Source of the DNA: Symsagittifera roscoffensis
Taxonomy: Eukaryota > Xenacoelomorpha > Acoela > Convolutidae
Reading direction: 5' to 3'
Length of the DNA: 64,000 nucleotides
Assembly: GCF_963678635.1 (NCBI RefSeq)
Contig: NC_087063.1
Coordinates: 35,188,540 to 35,252,539, forward strand
Shown: positions 23,031-35,400 of the stretch, one piece after another
Layout of the letters: every line of letters begins with the position of its first letter
Position numbering within the stretch: position 1 is the stretch's first letter
Position numbers and translations under genes: made by a program
The notes under the pieces: generated by a model
The model's input: the letters and a program-made list of their open reading frames with translations, nothing else
What the model was told of the DNA's origin: nothing
Databases searched by the model: none

Positions 23031-26000
23031 CACTTAGGGGTTTTTTAGTTGTAATTTTGTTTCTTATTTAGCTCATCTGTGTGTAGTTCATTGTAATTTT
23101 CATTGAACTTCTCTCAATTTGGTGGTCGAAATAGATTTAGTCGGAAAAACTCACGTTATAGTTCCTTCCTTAGTGAGTGTAGATAGTTCCTATCCTAAAA
23201 TGGGCCAAACAGTCTCTCCCTGTTGAGATAACCAAGTTTAGAGTTAAGTTAAGTTAGGTTAGAGGATAACCTCGCAAAAGGGTGAAAAAAAAATGAGGCA
23301 CAATTGCACAATGAGGAATTGAGACTGAATCTCAACTTAGCACAGGCTTGATTTTGAAGATCATATGTGAAACTAATTTATCAACCATTTAGAGGGCACT
23401 TGATAACATAAAGGGCCCCTTACCCCTTTTTAAGAATAAAGTTGAAGATTTAATAAGTTTTTGAGCATTTTTGGAATGTCTGTTTGAAAGATAAAAATGT
23501 AAATAGTTAGGTTAACCTATGTCAGTAAAGCTGTTTTAGATGAAACATTCCTTAAATTGTCTAAATTAATAATTATACTAGCCGGTGTGGTCAGTGAACG
23601 TTTCCTTTTAATTGGTATATAGTACTTGAAATAGTAATGGGTTCAAATTTCATGAGATAAATTTAGCAGAAAGCTGCCATAGACTGATGAGCGATAGAGA
23701 AGATATTGATAACCTTGACTCTATCGAGGACCATCTGGTAATAGGGCGGTCAATTAGATTTCGGTCTGTTGAGTCAGTTAGATTAGATAACCTCTGTCTC
23801 TAGCTTTTCGAAGTTGGAAACTAACTAACAGAAACTAACTTTCCTAATATTTTGCACTAAGTAAAATTACTTATTTTGTTTTCAGACTAAATATGCTTTA
23901 AGTAGTAGTTCTCTGCTCAATTCGCACCAGATTTACAAGAAGAAACAAAAACAAAAAATGGCAAAAAAAATCGCATATCCAGAACTAGCGCTCGAAAAAA
24001 AAGAAGCTTAGACCCATATGAATAAAAAGAGATCTTTTAAAATATATTAGAGAACTAGATGCGAATCAAGACACATATGATAACAGACATTTAGTTTTCT
24101 TCGGTTCAATAAAAAGAAGTGTGGCCTCCCAATGAACCAGGAAATGAAATTTTATAGAAAAAGGGCAGAAATGCTTCTACAATTTTATTTTAAAAAACAC
24201 AAAAAAATCAATACTGTTATGGTTAAGAATCTCAGAGAGTCAAAATATTTATATCAAAAGATCAATCGGCAAAGCAATAAAATATAAATAGTATCGAATA
24301 CAATTTTATGATTAAACAGGAAAGTATAGAAACTATTCTCTAAACATGTTGCATACTATTTTTAAAGCTAGAGTGATCCACCTAATATGTTTAATAATCT
24401 TTGACGTATAATTTTTTAAGGCTCATTGGGTTGTTCTTGTTGTTTGAGTCAAGTTCACTTCAAACTCAGGCGGTTTTATGACTGAAAAAACCAGTATGAG
24501 AGTTCATGGAAAAAAATCTTTTTCAATTGCATTCGAAGCGGACAGCATACTTGGGTTGAAACCTTTGATGTATCAAGTAGCCGGTGTAAAATGTAGCAAG
24601 CCATTTAGAACAAATAAATTTCTTGCCCTCGGAATCCTCCTATTGCATATAGAGGAACTGATAGGTTGATTATGAATTTCGATTAGGCTCAAAGTTACAA
24701 AAAACACACTAGCAGGAAAACATTGGAAAGGAAATCTCATCTCCCAAACTTCTTGAAGTTGCTTTAATCAAAGATTAGATAATTTACAAAAACGGGAGAT
24801 CAAAATTTTTGACCCCACCAGTCGTAGATTTCTGCCAACATTGTTTGTATTACTTGTAGCTTGTAATAAATTATACCACTTAAGTTGGTGACCAACGAAA
24901 AACAAAGTTGGTGGCTATATGAAGCCTTCAAGACTCGAATGATACTCACCCCTCAACAACGTGGTCTATTTCATATTTTTTTGTCCAAAAAGAAAAAACA
25001 CGCATGCATGTCATCATTTAGCTTTTAAAAGTTTTTTAAATATAATTGCTTATTAAAAACTATAACTTTCAATTTGCTCAAACACTCACCTGTTTGATTA
25101 TTTTGATATAATCAGAGATCCTTGAGACCTAATATAACCAGTTTTAGAAAACTTTAAAGGTTTTTTTCTAAATTGACTTAATCTCAGACAAAAAATCTCT
25201 GTAAAACTTTGGAAACAATTAATTTCCGTCAGTGCAACAAATCATTTTTTTAAATATAAGATATGCATTTTTTTGCCATAATTGCCATTCATTAGCCAAT
25301 TTTAATAGCTGATGAAGTTAGTTAAGATATAATGAGAAATACTCGAAATACAAAATCTCTTTTGCTTAGGACAATTTTTTGCCTAGCTCTGAATATTAAT
25401 TTCGTGCTTAATTACAACATCCTAATTGAAGTCCATCATGTACTTGCTAGTGTGAACACAATTTGTTTTTTCTCAGATCAATCGAAAGCGATTCTTTATT
25501 AAGAAAAAAGTACCGGTTTCAATGGAAGAGCAATAACAATTGAAAACACAAGCTCTCGATACTTTCAAATTGCCAATGTTTTCGTGAACCAGCATAACAC
25601 AATCGATATCAACTTGAGTTCCCAATAAAAAAGATAACACTCGTTCAAATGTGCCAGTTTCTTCTGATAGTTTACTTTTTCTCCTTTTTCTAGTTTACTC
25701 ATTCTCCTTTTATGATTTTCTTTTTCTACTTTTATATAGTTCTCTCAAAATTTGTTTATTCAATCGTATCAACAAACTGCACCGTAAGTCTTGAAGACGT
25801 GTCTAACAATGACACTACCCGAGTGCACAAACCCATGGCTGCACAAACCATTGCATTTACTTTTCTTTATCAATTTTCACTGCGGTGGGTTCGTTTATGA
25901 CACAAGAAAACCCATTACAGAGGAAACACTTAACAAAGAGGACACAATAATTACCATTTTTGAAATTACTTACCATAGAAAAATTACCAATTTTCGATTG

Positions 26001-26644
26001 TGTACGACACACATTTCCTCTTTTATCTGATTCTGTAAGACACAAAAAATTGACTATTCAAATGATCTCTAACAACGTAGTGCAAACCGGTATTAAACTG
26101 GAAGCTCGTACAGAGACTAGACAAGGGCGGAGTCACAAGAAGAACGAACAATAAAGATTCCATTGGATTTAAAATTATCAGAAGCAAAACACCAGCAAGA
26201 TGGTTTCAATCAAAAATCGATGATGACAAATACCACAAAAATCAAGACAGGGAGAGTTACGGTAAAATCTAACTGACGTTCCGGTGGTCAAATAAACAAA
26301 AAACGAGTGAAGAAAAGGTGAGAGAAAGAAACGAAAATTGAAGAAAAAGCATCTTTCGACAGAAAATCTTGGACATCATTTCAATTTAATGTATAATTTC
26401 ATCATTAAACTTTTAACCCAAATAAACTGATCATTAAAAAAAATTATCGCATAACAATGTAATTTTAGGTATCAAACAACTATCTTATTTAAGAAGGACG
26501 GTTTGAATTAGTCTTCAAATATTTTAAATAAACTTCCGATTTAAAGTAACTTCTGGTTTGAATTAGTCTTTAAATATTTTAAATAAGATTCCGATTTAAA
26601 TAAATCTTTTAAAATTGGACTCGCCTTTTTCTGTTAGTTTCATC

Positions 26645-26684
26645 CTTTCTTTCTTTCTTTCTTTCTTTCTTTTTCTTTCTTTCT
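26645..26684. repeat. (TTTC)n microsatellite
   Basis: About ten TTTC units with one interruption. Confidence 0.9.
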
Positions 26685-28140
26685 TGAAAAACAGTCGACA
26701 AAATAGATTTGCTTAATTCACAAACTGAACCAAACAACTCTTTTTGCGTTGCGGTAATCCGCTTAATCCTGCTCACTAATTGAAACCATGATACAAATCA
26801 AAGTAGTAATAATAAAAAGTTCGGAATAAAAGTCAAAAATAATTTTTTTAAAGATCAAAAGTTTTCCATTTTATATTTTTGATGCACATTGAGAGGTGCA
26901 AAAAATTTGCGTCTACGATAACAAAAAAAAAGAACTTAGAAAAATCAGCTTCTAGGTATTTTCGAAATCGACCAGCCTTGATTAAGTTTAACTTTTTCAA
27001 TTTGTCCTTTGATTTCACTATTATTTGTTTATGGTCTGCTAGACAAAATTTGAGTTTTAGATTAGCTAAAAAAGAAAATCTTGACATTCTATTTCATTTG
27101 ATTTTTTAAATCTTATCTTATCGGTTGCCATTTAGCTCTATCTCTAAATTATTTTTGTGCTAAATCGCACTGCGTTTCCAAAACCTTCCCAAAATAATAA
27201 AGCGGGTACAAAATTGTTTGTTTGTTCCAACCAAAAGTGATTTTATGTCAATTTTTGGCAGTCGTGTTGATAATGAAGTTTCCAAAATCTTTCTGTTCAA
27301 GATTTGAGTTTTGAGCTTATTTGAGCTAGTAAAAATGAAATTACCAGTGTAGACTTGTGACAGAGCACAAACAGAATAGAAAAGTGTTTTATATTAGCGT
27401 TCGAGTTCTACAACAGCCCTGATTGACTTGAATAGACCCAAAATGCTTATCATACCATAAACAAAGTCTATGAAAAACAGCAGGTCAAAAAATTTCGTAC
27501 AATTTTGCTAAAATGGTATAACCGAAAATTGAAAAAAAATCTCTTTTTTAGTTTTGACTTAAAATTCGGTGTTCCGCCATAAATAGAAACTGAATGACTA
27601 CCATTTATTTGATAACGACACGAAAATGTTCATAAAGTAGTTTCAACATTGCCACCCAACAAAAAATTCTAGCGCAAAATGATTTTTGTACTGAAATAAA
27701 TATTTTCAAACAAATTTTTTCTAGCAAGCCGATTTTTTTTCAGGTGGATAAATAAGCTCCGGATCCACAAAAGCTGGAATATTTTTCCATTTCTCCAGTT
27801 TCTTTTTCAAAAACATTCAAAGCTTATTGTTTTTGTATTGCATACTTTTGAGTGCCTTGGGCAAAGCATGAGTATTTAAAACTTAAATTCAAAAAAACTT
27901 CATCAAAATTTAAGAAAATAAAGCATCAAAATTTAGTCAAAAAGCATCAAAATTTAGTAAATATAATACGTTTATTATATTGTTTCTCCAACGCATCGAT
28001 AATCAAGTCCTTCCCTATGAGTTGTACTTGCAAAAAAAAACGTTATAGCTTTGTTGATTCTAGCTTTGAGTAACCAGGATCTTTGCCTCTTTTCACCAAA
28101 TGTATTAAATTTTTCCAACGGGTGAAATTATATTAAAACT

Positions 28141-28351
28141 GCTCTTTTTCGTTTTTCACCCCATCTGTGAAATTTTATTAGTAAACTTACTGTTCAAATT
28201 GTCCGATTGTTTCGAAAACTGGCTTGCAAACTAATTAGCTTCTAACAGACATATTTGACATATTTGGTCTTCATACTAAACCTTGTAAAATCTCTTGCTA
28301 AACCATTAAATTGTTGCTAATGTGAAATGGGAGGAGGGGAAGGAAAAAAGC
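28141..28351. mobile_element. Palindromic MITE copy outside the main cluster
   Basis: gctctttttcgtttttcacccc to gggaggaggggaaggaaaaaagc, with a subfamily I interior (catatttggtcttcat, ccttgtaaaatc). No target duplication visible. Confidence 0.55.
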
Positions 28352-29204
28352 GGAAACAACAGAGTTGAGGAAAGTTGTCACAATGAAGAAGGCAATTTTT
28401 TCACTTCAAATTTTTCACAGTGCATGATCATCTTCTTTTACTCCGCTTAATCGAAAAAGTGTTCGGTCCAATTAAAAATCTATTACAATTGGTGAAAACT
28501 GGCGTTTTTAGACCAGAAAAAACTGTTAAGTGCTATAATTTAAAAGTTGAACCGTTCAGAGAGGGTAGTTCAGATCATTTGAAGTCGGTCGATCTATAAA
28601 AATTGACACAATTCTGGGTAAATAGTGTCCGACATTGCCCTTAAAACTAAATATTTCTGGGAGCAAAAACGTAAGTTTGCGTTTATTTTGTTAATTAGTG
28701 TAAGTAAGACATCGGCCAAGGCGTTCAACTAAAGTGTTCAACATTGCCGAATTTAAACAGTGCCGAATCTGAAAATATAATTAATACATAGAACCAAAAA
28801 TTGATGACATTTGAAAAATATTAGTTCTGTGTGAGAACTGTTCGTAATTTTGCGTAAGTACTTTTTGTTTTGGAGCAAAACCACGAGGCAAAAATTGACC
28901 ATTTGCTGAGTTAAATGTTTCTTTAGAAACATATGAATTAAATTACTTGTCAGTTATTTGGGATGATAAAACAAATTCAAAAAGAAATTGTTTTCGGCAC
29001 TGCTGTAATTCGGCACTGTTGTACTGCCACAGTCTATTAAAGAAGAAAAAAAAACATTTCTAAAAGATTTTTTTTGATTTTGCACTCAAGTCAATCAAAT
29101 TTTCGATGCTGCTCGTTTCTATCACTCTTGGAAGCCTGGAAGAAAAAAACAATAGCTGACAAAAATATTTTCCTCAGCCGAAAGCCGCAACAAAATCATT
29201 GCTT

Positions 29205-29210
29205 TTTATT
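29205..29210 (-). promoter_or_regulatory. AATAAA polyadenylation signal, Rab B
   Basis: AATAAA on the minus strand about 165 bp past the Rab B stop, a plausible 3' UTR length. Confidence 0.45.
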
Positions 29211-29372
29211 AAAAAAACTGAAATTAGTCTACATTTGTTTAAATACGCAGTAACTCATTCCTAGCACTTAAGAAGAAAAGTTTTTAGTTTGAAAACTTCC
29301 CTTTTTAAAAAATACAATGAAAAATCAAAAAAGCATTGAGCCAAAATTGAGCAAAATGATGTGGGAAAATGA

Positions 29373-29488
29373 TCAGCATGAGCAGCCGTTTCTTCTGTCC
29401 TCTGCCTCTGCCGTGGGCTTGCTGTCCAGTGTCACTGTGTCTTTATTAGGCGACATCTCTTTGTGCAGTTTATGATAAACTTTCTCGG
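29373..29488 (-). CDS. Rab B exon 5 (tail with CSC)
   Basis: The acceptor is tatgtttcag. It encodes EKVYHKLHKEM, a hydrophilic tail, and GCSC then TGA at 29375-29373. The CxC ending is the textbook Rab prenylation signal. Confidence 0.92.
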
Positions 29489-32400
29489 CTGAAACATAAC
29501 TGATGACATCATTTAAAGTTGGCAGAGGAAGCTTCAAAGGGAAAAATGACAAAAAAATTGACTATTTGACCACTCTCTGTACCATTTATGGCCTCAGTTT
29601 CCAGTGAACGTTTTTTCATCTCCTTTTTTAAAATTTCAGTTGTTAGAGCAACGGCACTGTTTCAAATTTTTTGGTAAACTGGCTTCGTAAAATGGAACAC
29701 TTTATACACCAGAATCAAATGGTGTTATATAAAAAAAACTATAGAAATATTCAAAACTGGTCAGTCAATATCAGTCTAATGCTTGGTGATTTCGAATCAG
29801 ATTAGAGAACTGACTTAGTGTCTGTACTGCGTCTTTGACATTCTGCCCTGATTTGGCAGAGGTCTCCAAATAGGCTATTCCCTCATTACTCGCCTGTCGC
29901 ATTCCCTCCTAAAACACAGTTGGATCAAAACAAAGGGAAGCGAACAAAAGAGAACAAAAGAGAACAAAATAAATTAACTCCCACTTAAACTGACCAAGTG
30001 TAGCAGGGGTGTATTCATTGGGACGCTATCCCTACACTTAGTGACTCGACCTCTGACGATTCAAAGGGTTCCCCTTTGGTACAATTTCACAACATTCATT
30101 TTTGGTTGACCAACCCAAATTTTTTTCTGAAGGCGCCTTTGGCGTCCATATACTTAAAACGGCGCAAAAAAGTTTGACTAAATACGGCCATAGTGTTAGT
30201 AAGCCTCAAAAAATCAATTCGGTCAACCTTCGGTCTTTTAAAAATCAGAAAAAGGCAGACAGTTTTTATTTAAAAATATTCCCCCGTCCGTCAAAAAAGT
30301 CGTAGATCCCTGAAGTGTAGATTTTCTACCCGCCTACTCATGGGCGGATCTAGGGTTTTCTCGAGGGGGGAGGTGGATTTTCACAAAAAATTCGGAAATT
30401 TTGTCAACCTTTTTTTAGTGCGCACTCCCCCCTCAAAATTAGTTATATTGGCTCCAAAGGCGGCTTTAGAAAATTTTTAGGGTCAGTCAGCCAAAAAGGG
30501 CTATCTCAAAATAGTACAAAGAGGAGTCGAGTCCTTTAGAAAATTTTTAGGGTCAGTCAGCCAAAAAGGGCTATCTCAAAATAGTACAAAGAGGAGTCGA
30601 GTCCTTTAGAAAATTTTTAGGGTCAGTCAGCCAAAAAGGGCTATCTCAAAATAGTACAAAGAGGAGTCACAGGGAGTCGAGTCCTTGAGGAGAGAGGAGG
30701 CGCCCGCCCCCCCCCCCCCCCCCCCCCAAATCCGCTACTAATTTTAAGGCATTTGAGTTTGTGCGTTTTTTTCCTGAAATAATCAAATAATCTGCTGGGC
30801 ATCAACAGGTTATCAAACTGGTTTCAGGCAGAAGAGAGTTATAATAATTATTCTTTTATCAGGAAATAAAATTCAGTGTAGAAAACAAGTTTATAAAGGT
30901 GACAAACTTTTTTGTAAAGTATCAGTGAACACAAAAATGCACCTGCATAGATACTGTTCGCATGTGTGCGAGGTCGCACTTGTTAGCAATCAGGAGCACC
31001 TCCGCATCCTCCGCCTGGTTCCTCAGCAGCTGCAGATACGACTGGGCAGACTCGAACGATTCCTACAGCACAAACAACGAAACTATATGACCTCACAAAC
31101 TGTGGGAACTCCTCGTGTTTGAGATACCGAATGTCCGAAAATTTTCAGTCAATTAACGACCTTCAGACTGAACAAAAAATACTATTTTCTTGCACATTTC
31201 TTTTGAGAACTTGAGCACTAATTACTGAGGCTAACATGTAACTATCATTCATTCGGTTCCTTCGGCGTAAGGGGGGTTCCCTGTAACCTTGAATTATCAT
31301 AGACAAAGAAAAATAGTTGATGCAATGCGTCAACCGATAAACCATTCTATTAAGAAAGACGCCCAATTAATTTCGCATGTAATTTGAACTTTTTTGTTAT
31401 CAGTAGTTTTTGAAAAAGGGGAAAGATGTGCTTTGCCTGCAAAACAGATCAACCTTTGATTGGTATTCAGGTTTGATGTGCAATAATAGTGCATACCAAT
31501 AACTAGTTCAGCTAATACAAGTCATACTGACCCTGTTAGTCATGTCGTACACGATCAGTGCCCCCTGACATGCCTTGTAGTACATGGGCAGTAAACTGCG
31601 GAATCTCTCCTGTCCCGCTGTGTCCCAAACCTTCAACTTCACCGACACATCCCCCACCTTAAGCTTCTGCAAGTGAAAGGTGGCTGAAAACATGCAAAAC
31701 AAACACCAAATTAGACCAAAAAGACATTAAACGAAGTAACAGCCGTTTACATTTGCGAACCTTTTGCTTACAATTTGCGGAATCCAGATCAACTGTCCAT
31801 AATTGTGCCTACAAAATTTAAGTTACAAGGTATTTGTGCGCGCGGATCTGCCTAGATTCTTAAGTGGATTTCACTTTCAGTTTGGAGCATTTTAGAGACT
31901 TGTCCATTGAATCGTGATGGCAAGTTTTTGAAAATGGGAGAGCTGTTGGCGAGTTTTTGAGTTGGCTCTAACAAGAGTCAAAACGATAAAGTAAAAAAAA
32001 ATAAACAAAATGTTCTGCAAAATTGATCCTCGAGTTTAAAGGTGCGCCATCATTCAAATTTTAAAAATTGGCAAAGAGTTCTCAAAAAATCTTGAAATCT
32101 TTGCAAAAAAAAAAGAAAAGTTTTCCAAAGCGTTGCAAATGTAGTCATAATCAAAACAAACCCCATTCGTTTTCTTAATATTTGTTTTTTTATTAGGAAC
32201 TAGCCACTAAAAACCATATATCAGAATAAAATGTCACGCAGCAAAAACAAAAAACATATAAGAAGCTAAAAGGTTACCTAATACATGAACACTTTCAATT
32301 GCGGCTTAGTTTAGAAAGAAGCGGATACCGTAATATGACACTACGCTTCGCTTGTATAAGCAATTTTGAACCAGGTTTAAACTAGTATTTATAAACCAAT

Positions 32401-35400
32401 TATATTATTGATAGATTATCACTATAAAATATTAATAACTAACCAATCATATTCCATCTCTAACATTGACACTTATTTGCATGCGCTGAAACTACTTGTA
32501 GCTTCAGCACCAGAACAATTAAAATAAAATATTGGATACAGTTGTTCTCCTTCTGGATAAACTCCAAGAACTAACTCGCATAAACTAGTATACACTAGAT
32601 CTATTGAGACTAGGAGATGTAAGAGTAAGATTAAGTTCAGTATTAGACTAAAAAGTTGCACGAATCTATCCGTCCGAAAATAAGATAGCGTGACAAGCAG
32701 ACGGTGTACCTTATCTGAAATTACTCTATGAGTATAACCAATAGGTCATAACTCATCTGGTGCGACCAGTTAGGCTTGTTGTTATTTGTTAATTATCAGC
32801 CAAGGGGAACAATTTTACATCTGTTGACCATTCATTGTATTTTCAATCGTTTTCATTTATGATACATCTGAGGTACTCTTGTAGTGAACGGTTCATTCCT
32901 TCGACTAAACCATTAGTCCAGGGGGGCATGAGACGTTCGTGGTTTGTGTTTAGTTTTGTATAGATGGCATAATGTAATGATTTTAATATTTAAGAATTCA
33001 GTGCCATTATCGGTGACAAGGATTTCTGGTAATCCAAACTTTGCTATCCAGTGTTCATAAAGAAGTGTTGTATATGCATCACAGGCATTACAATGAGGTA
33101 CTGGGTTGAGTGCTACATAGTAAATTCGTCAATTATAACCACTATATATGAGTTTCCTTCTGAAGAGGGTGATTTTTGGTCCTTTTGTATCAAATGAGAT
33201 TCTGTGGTTAAACTTGTAAATTTTGTCCTTTAAAATCTTGTTTTTCTGCTATTTGTTTCTGATGTGGGTATGGTTTATTTAACTGGCATGTTATGCAATA
33301 GGAATGTGAAGAGTGAAATGCTAGGAGTATCATAATTAGTGCTAAAAAGGGCACTTTTAATTCAGGTGTTTGTTATTGTAAAATATTTGTATTCCGTTTA
33401 TAGGTGTATTATTAAATTTTCTGAAATATCTAAGAAGTGTTTTGTTTCCTAGAATTGTGATATCTGCTTTTATTGGTTTTGTTTTATAATTATGCCAAGA
33501 CTTTAGTTGTTTAATGACTGGGTCAAGGTTTTGGTATTTTTGTAGTAGTTCAAGTGTAAATTTTTCTGTGGCTATTGGAAAGATATTTTCAATTTCTAAT
33601 TTTGAAAGAGGTATGTTATCTAGAGGGTCATGTAGGTTAAAAACTTGATTTATTGTGTATTTTGAATCGATATTTGGAAGTCCTGATAAATTTATATTAT
33701 CAGTTAGATTTTTTTTTTCTATAAAAAGTAATAGGTCTGTCCTATATACTTTTTGTCTAAGTGGTTTTTGTTAATTTCTCTACATTCAGCAATGCTATTT
33801 CCATATCTACGGCAATAGTTACACCATTTTTTGATTGATGGTTTGCCTTTAAAATTTGAAATTTTCCTGTAGATATTTAAAATTTGAGTGAATTTTTCAA
33901 CTAGTTCAATGTCAGAGTCATGAATGATATTTATTTGTGAAGTAGTTGTATGGATGTTGTTTACGTATTGTAATTTTGAATTTTCTGTTTCTTCCAGTCT
34001 CATAGTGATTTCAGCTTGTTCTAGTTGATCTACAACTTTTCTGAAGTCTATATCGGGTTCTCGAATTGAAAAAGGATGCGATGCTTTCTTTTTATCGCTA
34101 TTTTCCGTAATTGTGGTGCAGTAGGTATAACCAATAGGTCATAACTCAAATTATTTTAAACCCCCAGGATATATCATTTTCTCAAAAACCACAGTTTGCA
34201 TTCTTTTTTGGGAAAATAGAATAAAATGAAAATTTCAAAAAATATTTTCTTGATTTGCTACCAGAATTGCTTATTTGGCTACCAGATTTTGCGTATAGTT
34301 ATTTGAACAGGTATAGGCATAGAATTTTTTCTAGTTATATCGAAATTTATTGAAAACGATAACTTTTTGTTTTGCAGTAAAAAATATTAAGAAATCATTG
34401 TTCAAATCGGGAAACCAAAAATTGAGTTGAGTTTTTCTTGTAAGTTTTTGTCTTAAAACTGTTGAAAACTACAAATTTTTGAGGTAGATTACGTTTTTAG
34501 GAGATGAAAACAGTCTTTGCTACAAGTTTCGGTGCCAAAGTGTCATTTTTATGATAAAACATTATCTTCAAAATTATGACTTTTGTAAGCACTCTTCTTT
34601 TTTTTACTTTAACCAAATCAATTTTCTAACGTACTTAACGCTGTTTTAGCGGTTTTATCAAAATATCAGTTTGGTCTGTCCTGTATACTTTTTGTCTAAG
34701 TGGTTTTTGTTAATTTCTCTACTTTCAGCAATGCTATTTCCATATCTACGGCAATAGTTACACCATTTTTTGATTGATGGTTTGCCTTTAAAATTTGAAA
34801 TTTTTCCTGTAGATAATTAAAATTTGAGTGAATTTTTCAACTAGTTCAGTGTCAGAGTCATGAATGATATTTTTTGTGAAGTAGTTGTATGGATGTTGTT
34901 TACGTATTGTAATTTAGAATTTTCTGTTTCTTCCAGTCTCATAGTGATTTCAGCTTGTTCTAGTTGATCTACAACTTTTCTGAAGTCTATATCGGGTTCT
35001 CGAATTGAAAATGGATGCGATGCTCTCTTTTTAGTGCTACTTTCCGTAATTGTGGTGCAGTAGGTATAACCAATAGGTCATAACTCAAACTATTTTAAAC
35101 CCCCAGGATATATCATCTTCTCAAAAACAACAGTTTGCATTCTTTTTTGGGAAAATAGAATAAAATGAAATTTTCAAAAAATATTTTCTTGATTTGCTAC
35201 CAGAATTGCTTATTTTGCTACCAGATTTTGCGTATAGTTATTTGAACAGGTATAGGCATAGAATTTATTCTAGTTATATCGAAACTTATTGAAAACAATA
35301 ACTTTTTGTTTTCCAGTGAAAAATATTAAGAAATCATTGTTCAAATCGGGAAACCAAAAATTGAGTTGAGTTTTTCTTGTAAGTTTTTGTCTTAAAATTG

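Larger units (their letters stand above)
23050..29200. other. Intergenic, mostly featureless AT-rich DNA
   Basis: Contains a 55-bp local duplication at 26501-26610, a TTTC microsatellite and one MITE (28141-28351). A ~50-bp piece (ttccgatttaaata..) recurs at 21108 and 26590. No gene supported. Confidence 0.4.

Noticed and set aside
30481-30690. CRISPR-like regular repeat
   Set aside because: The 70-bp units abut with no spacers and this is a eukaryotic genome; it is a plain tandem repeat.
30925-31122. Plus-strand open frame at 30.9-31.1 kb
   Set aside because: It is the antisense of Rab B exon 3.
32473-32661. Hydrophobic 62-codon minus-strand frame left of the integrase
   Set aside because: Lies in the presumed LTR remnant; no related protein and no upstream continuity.
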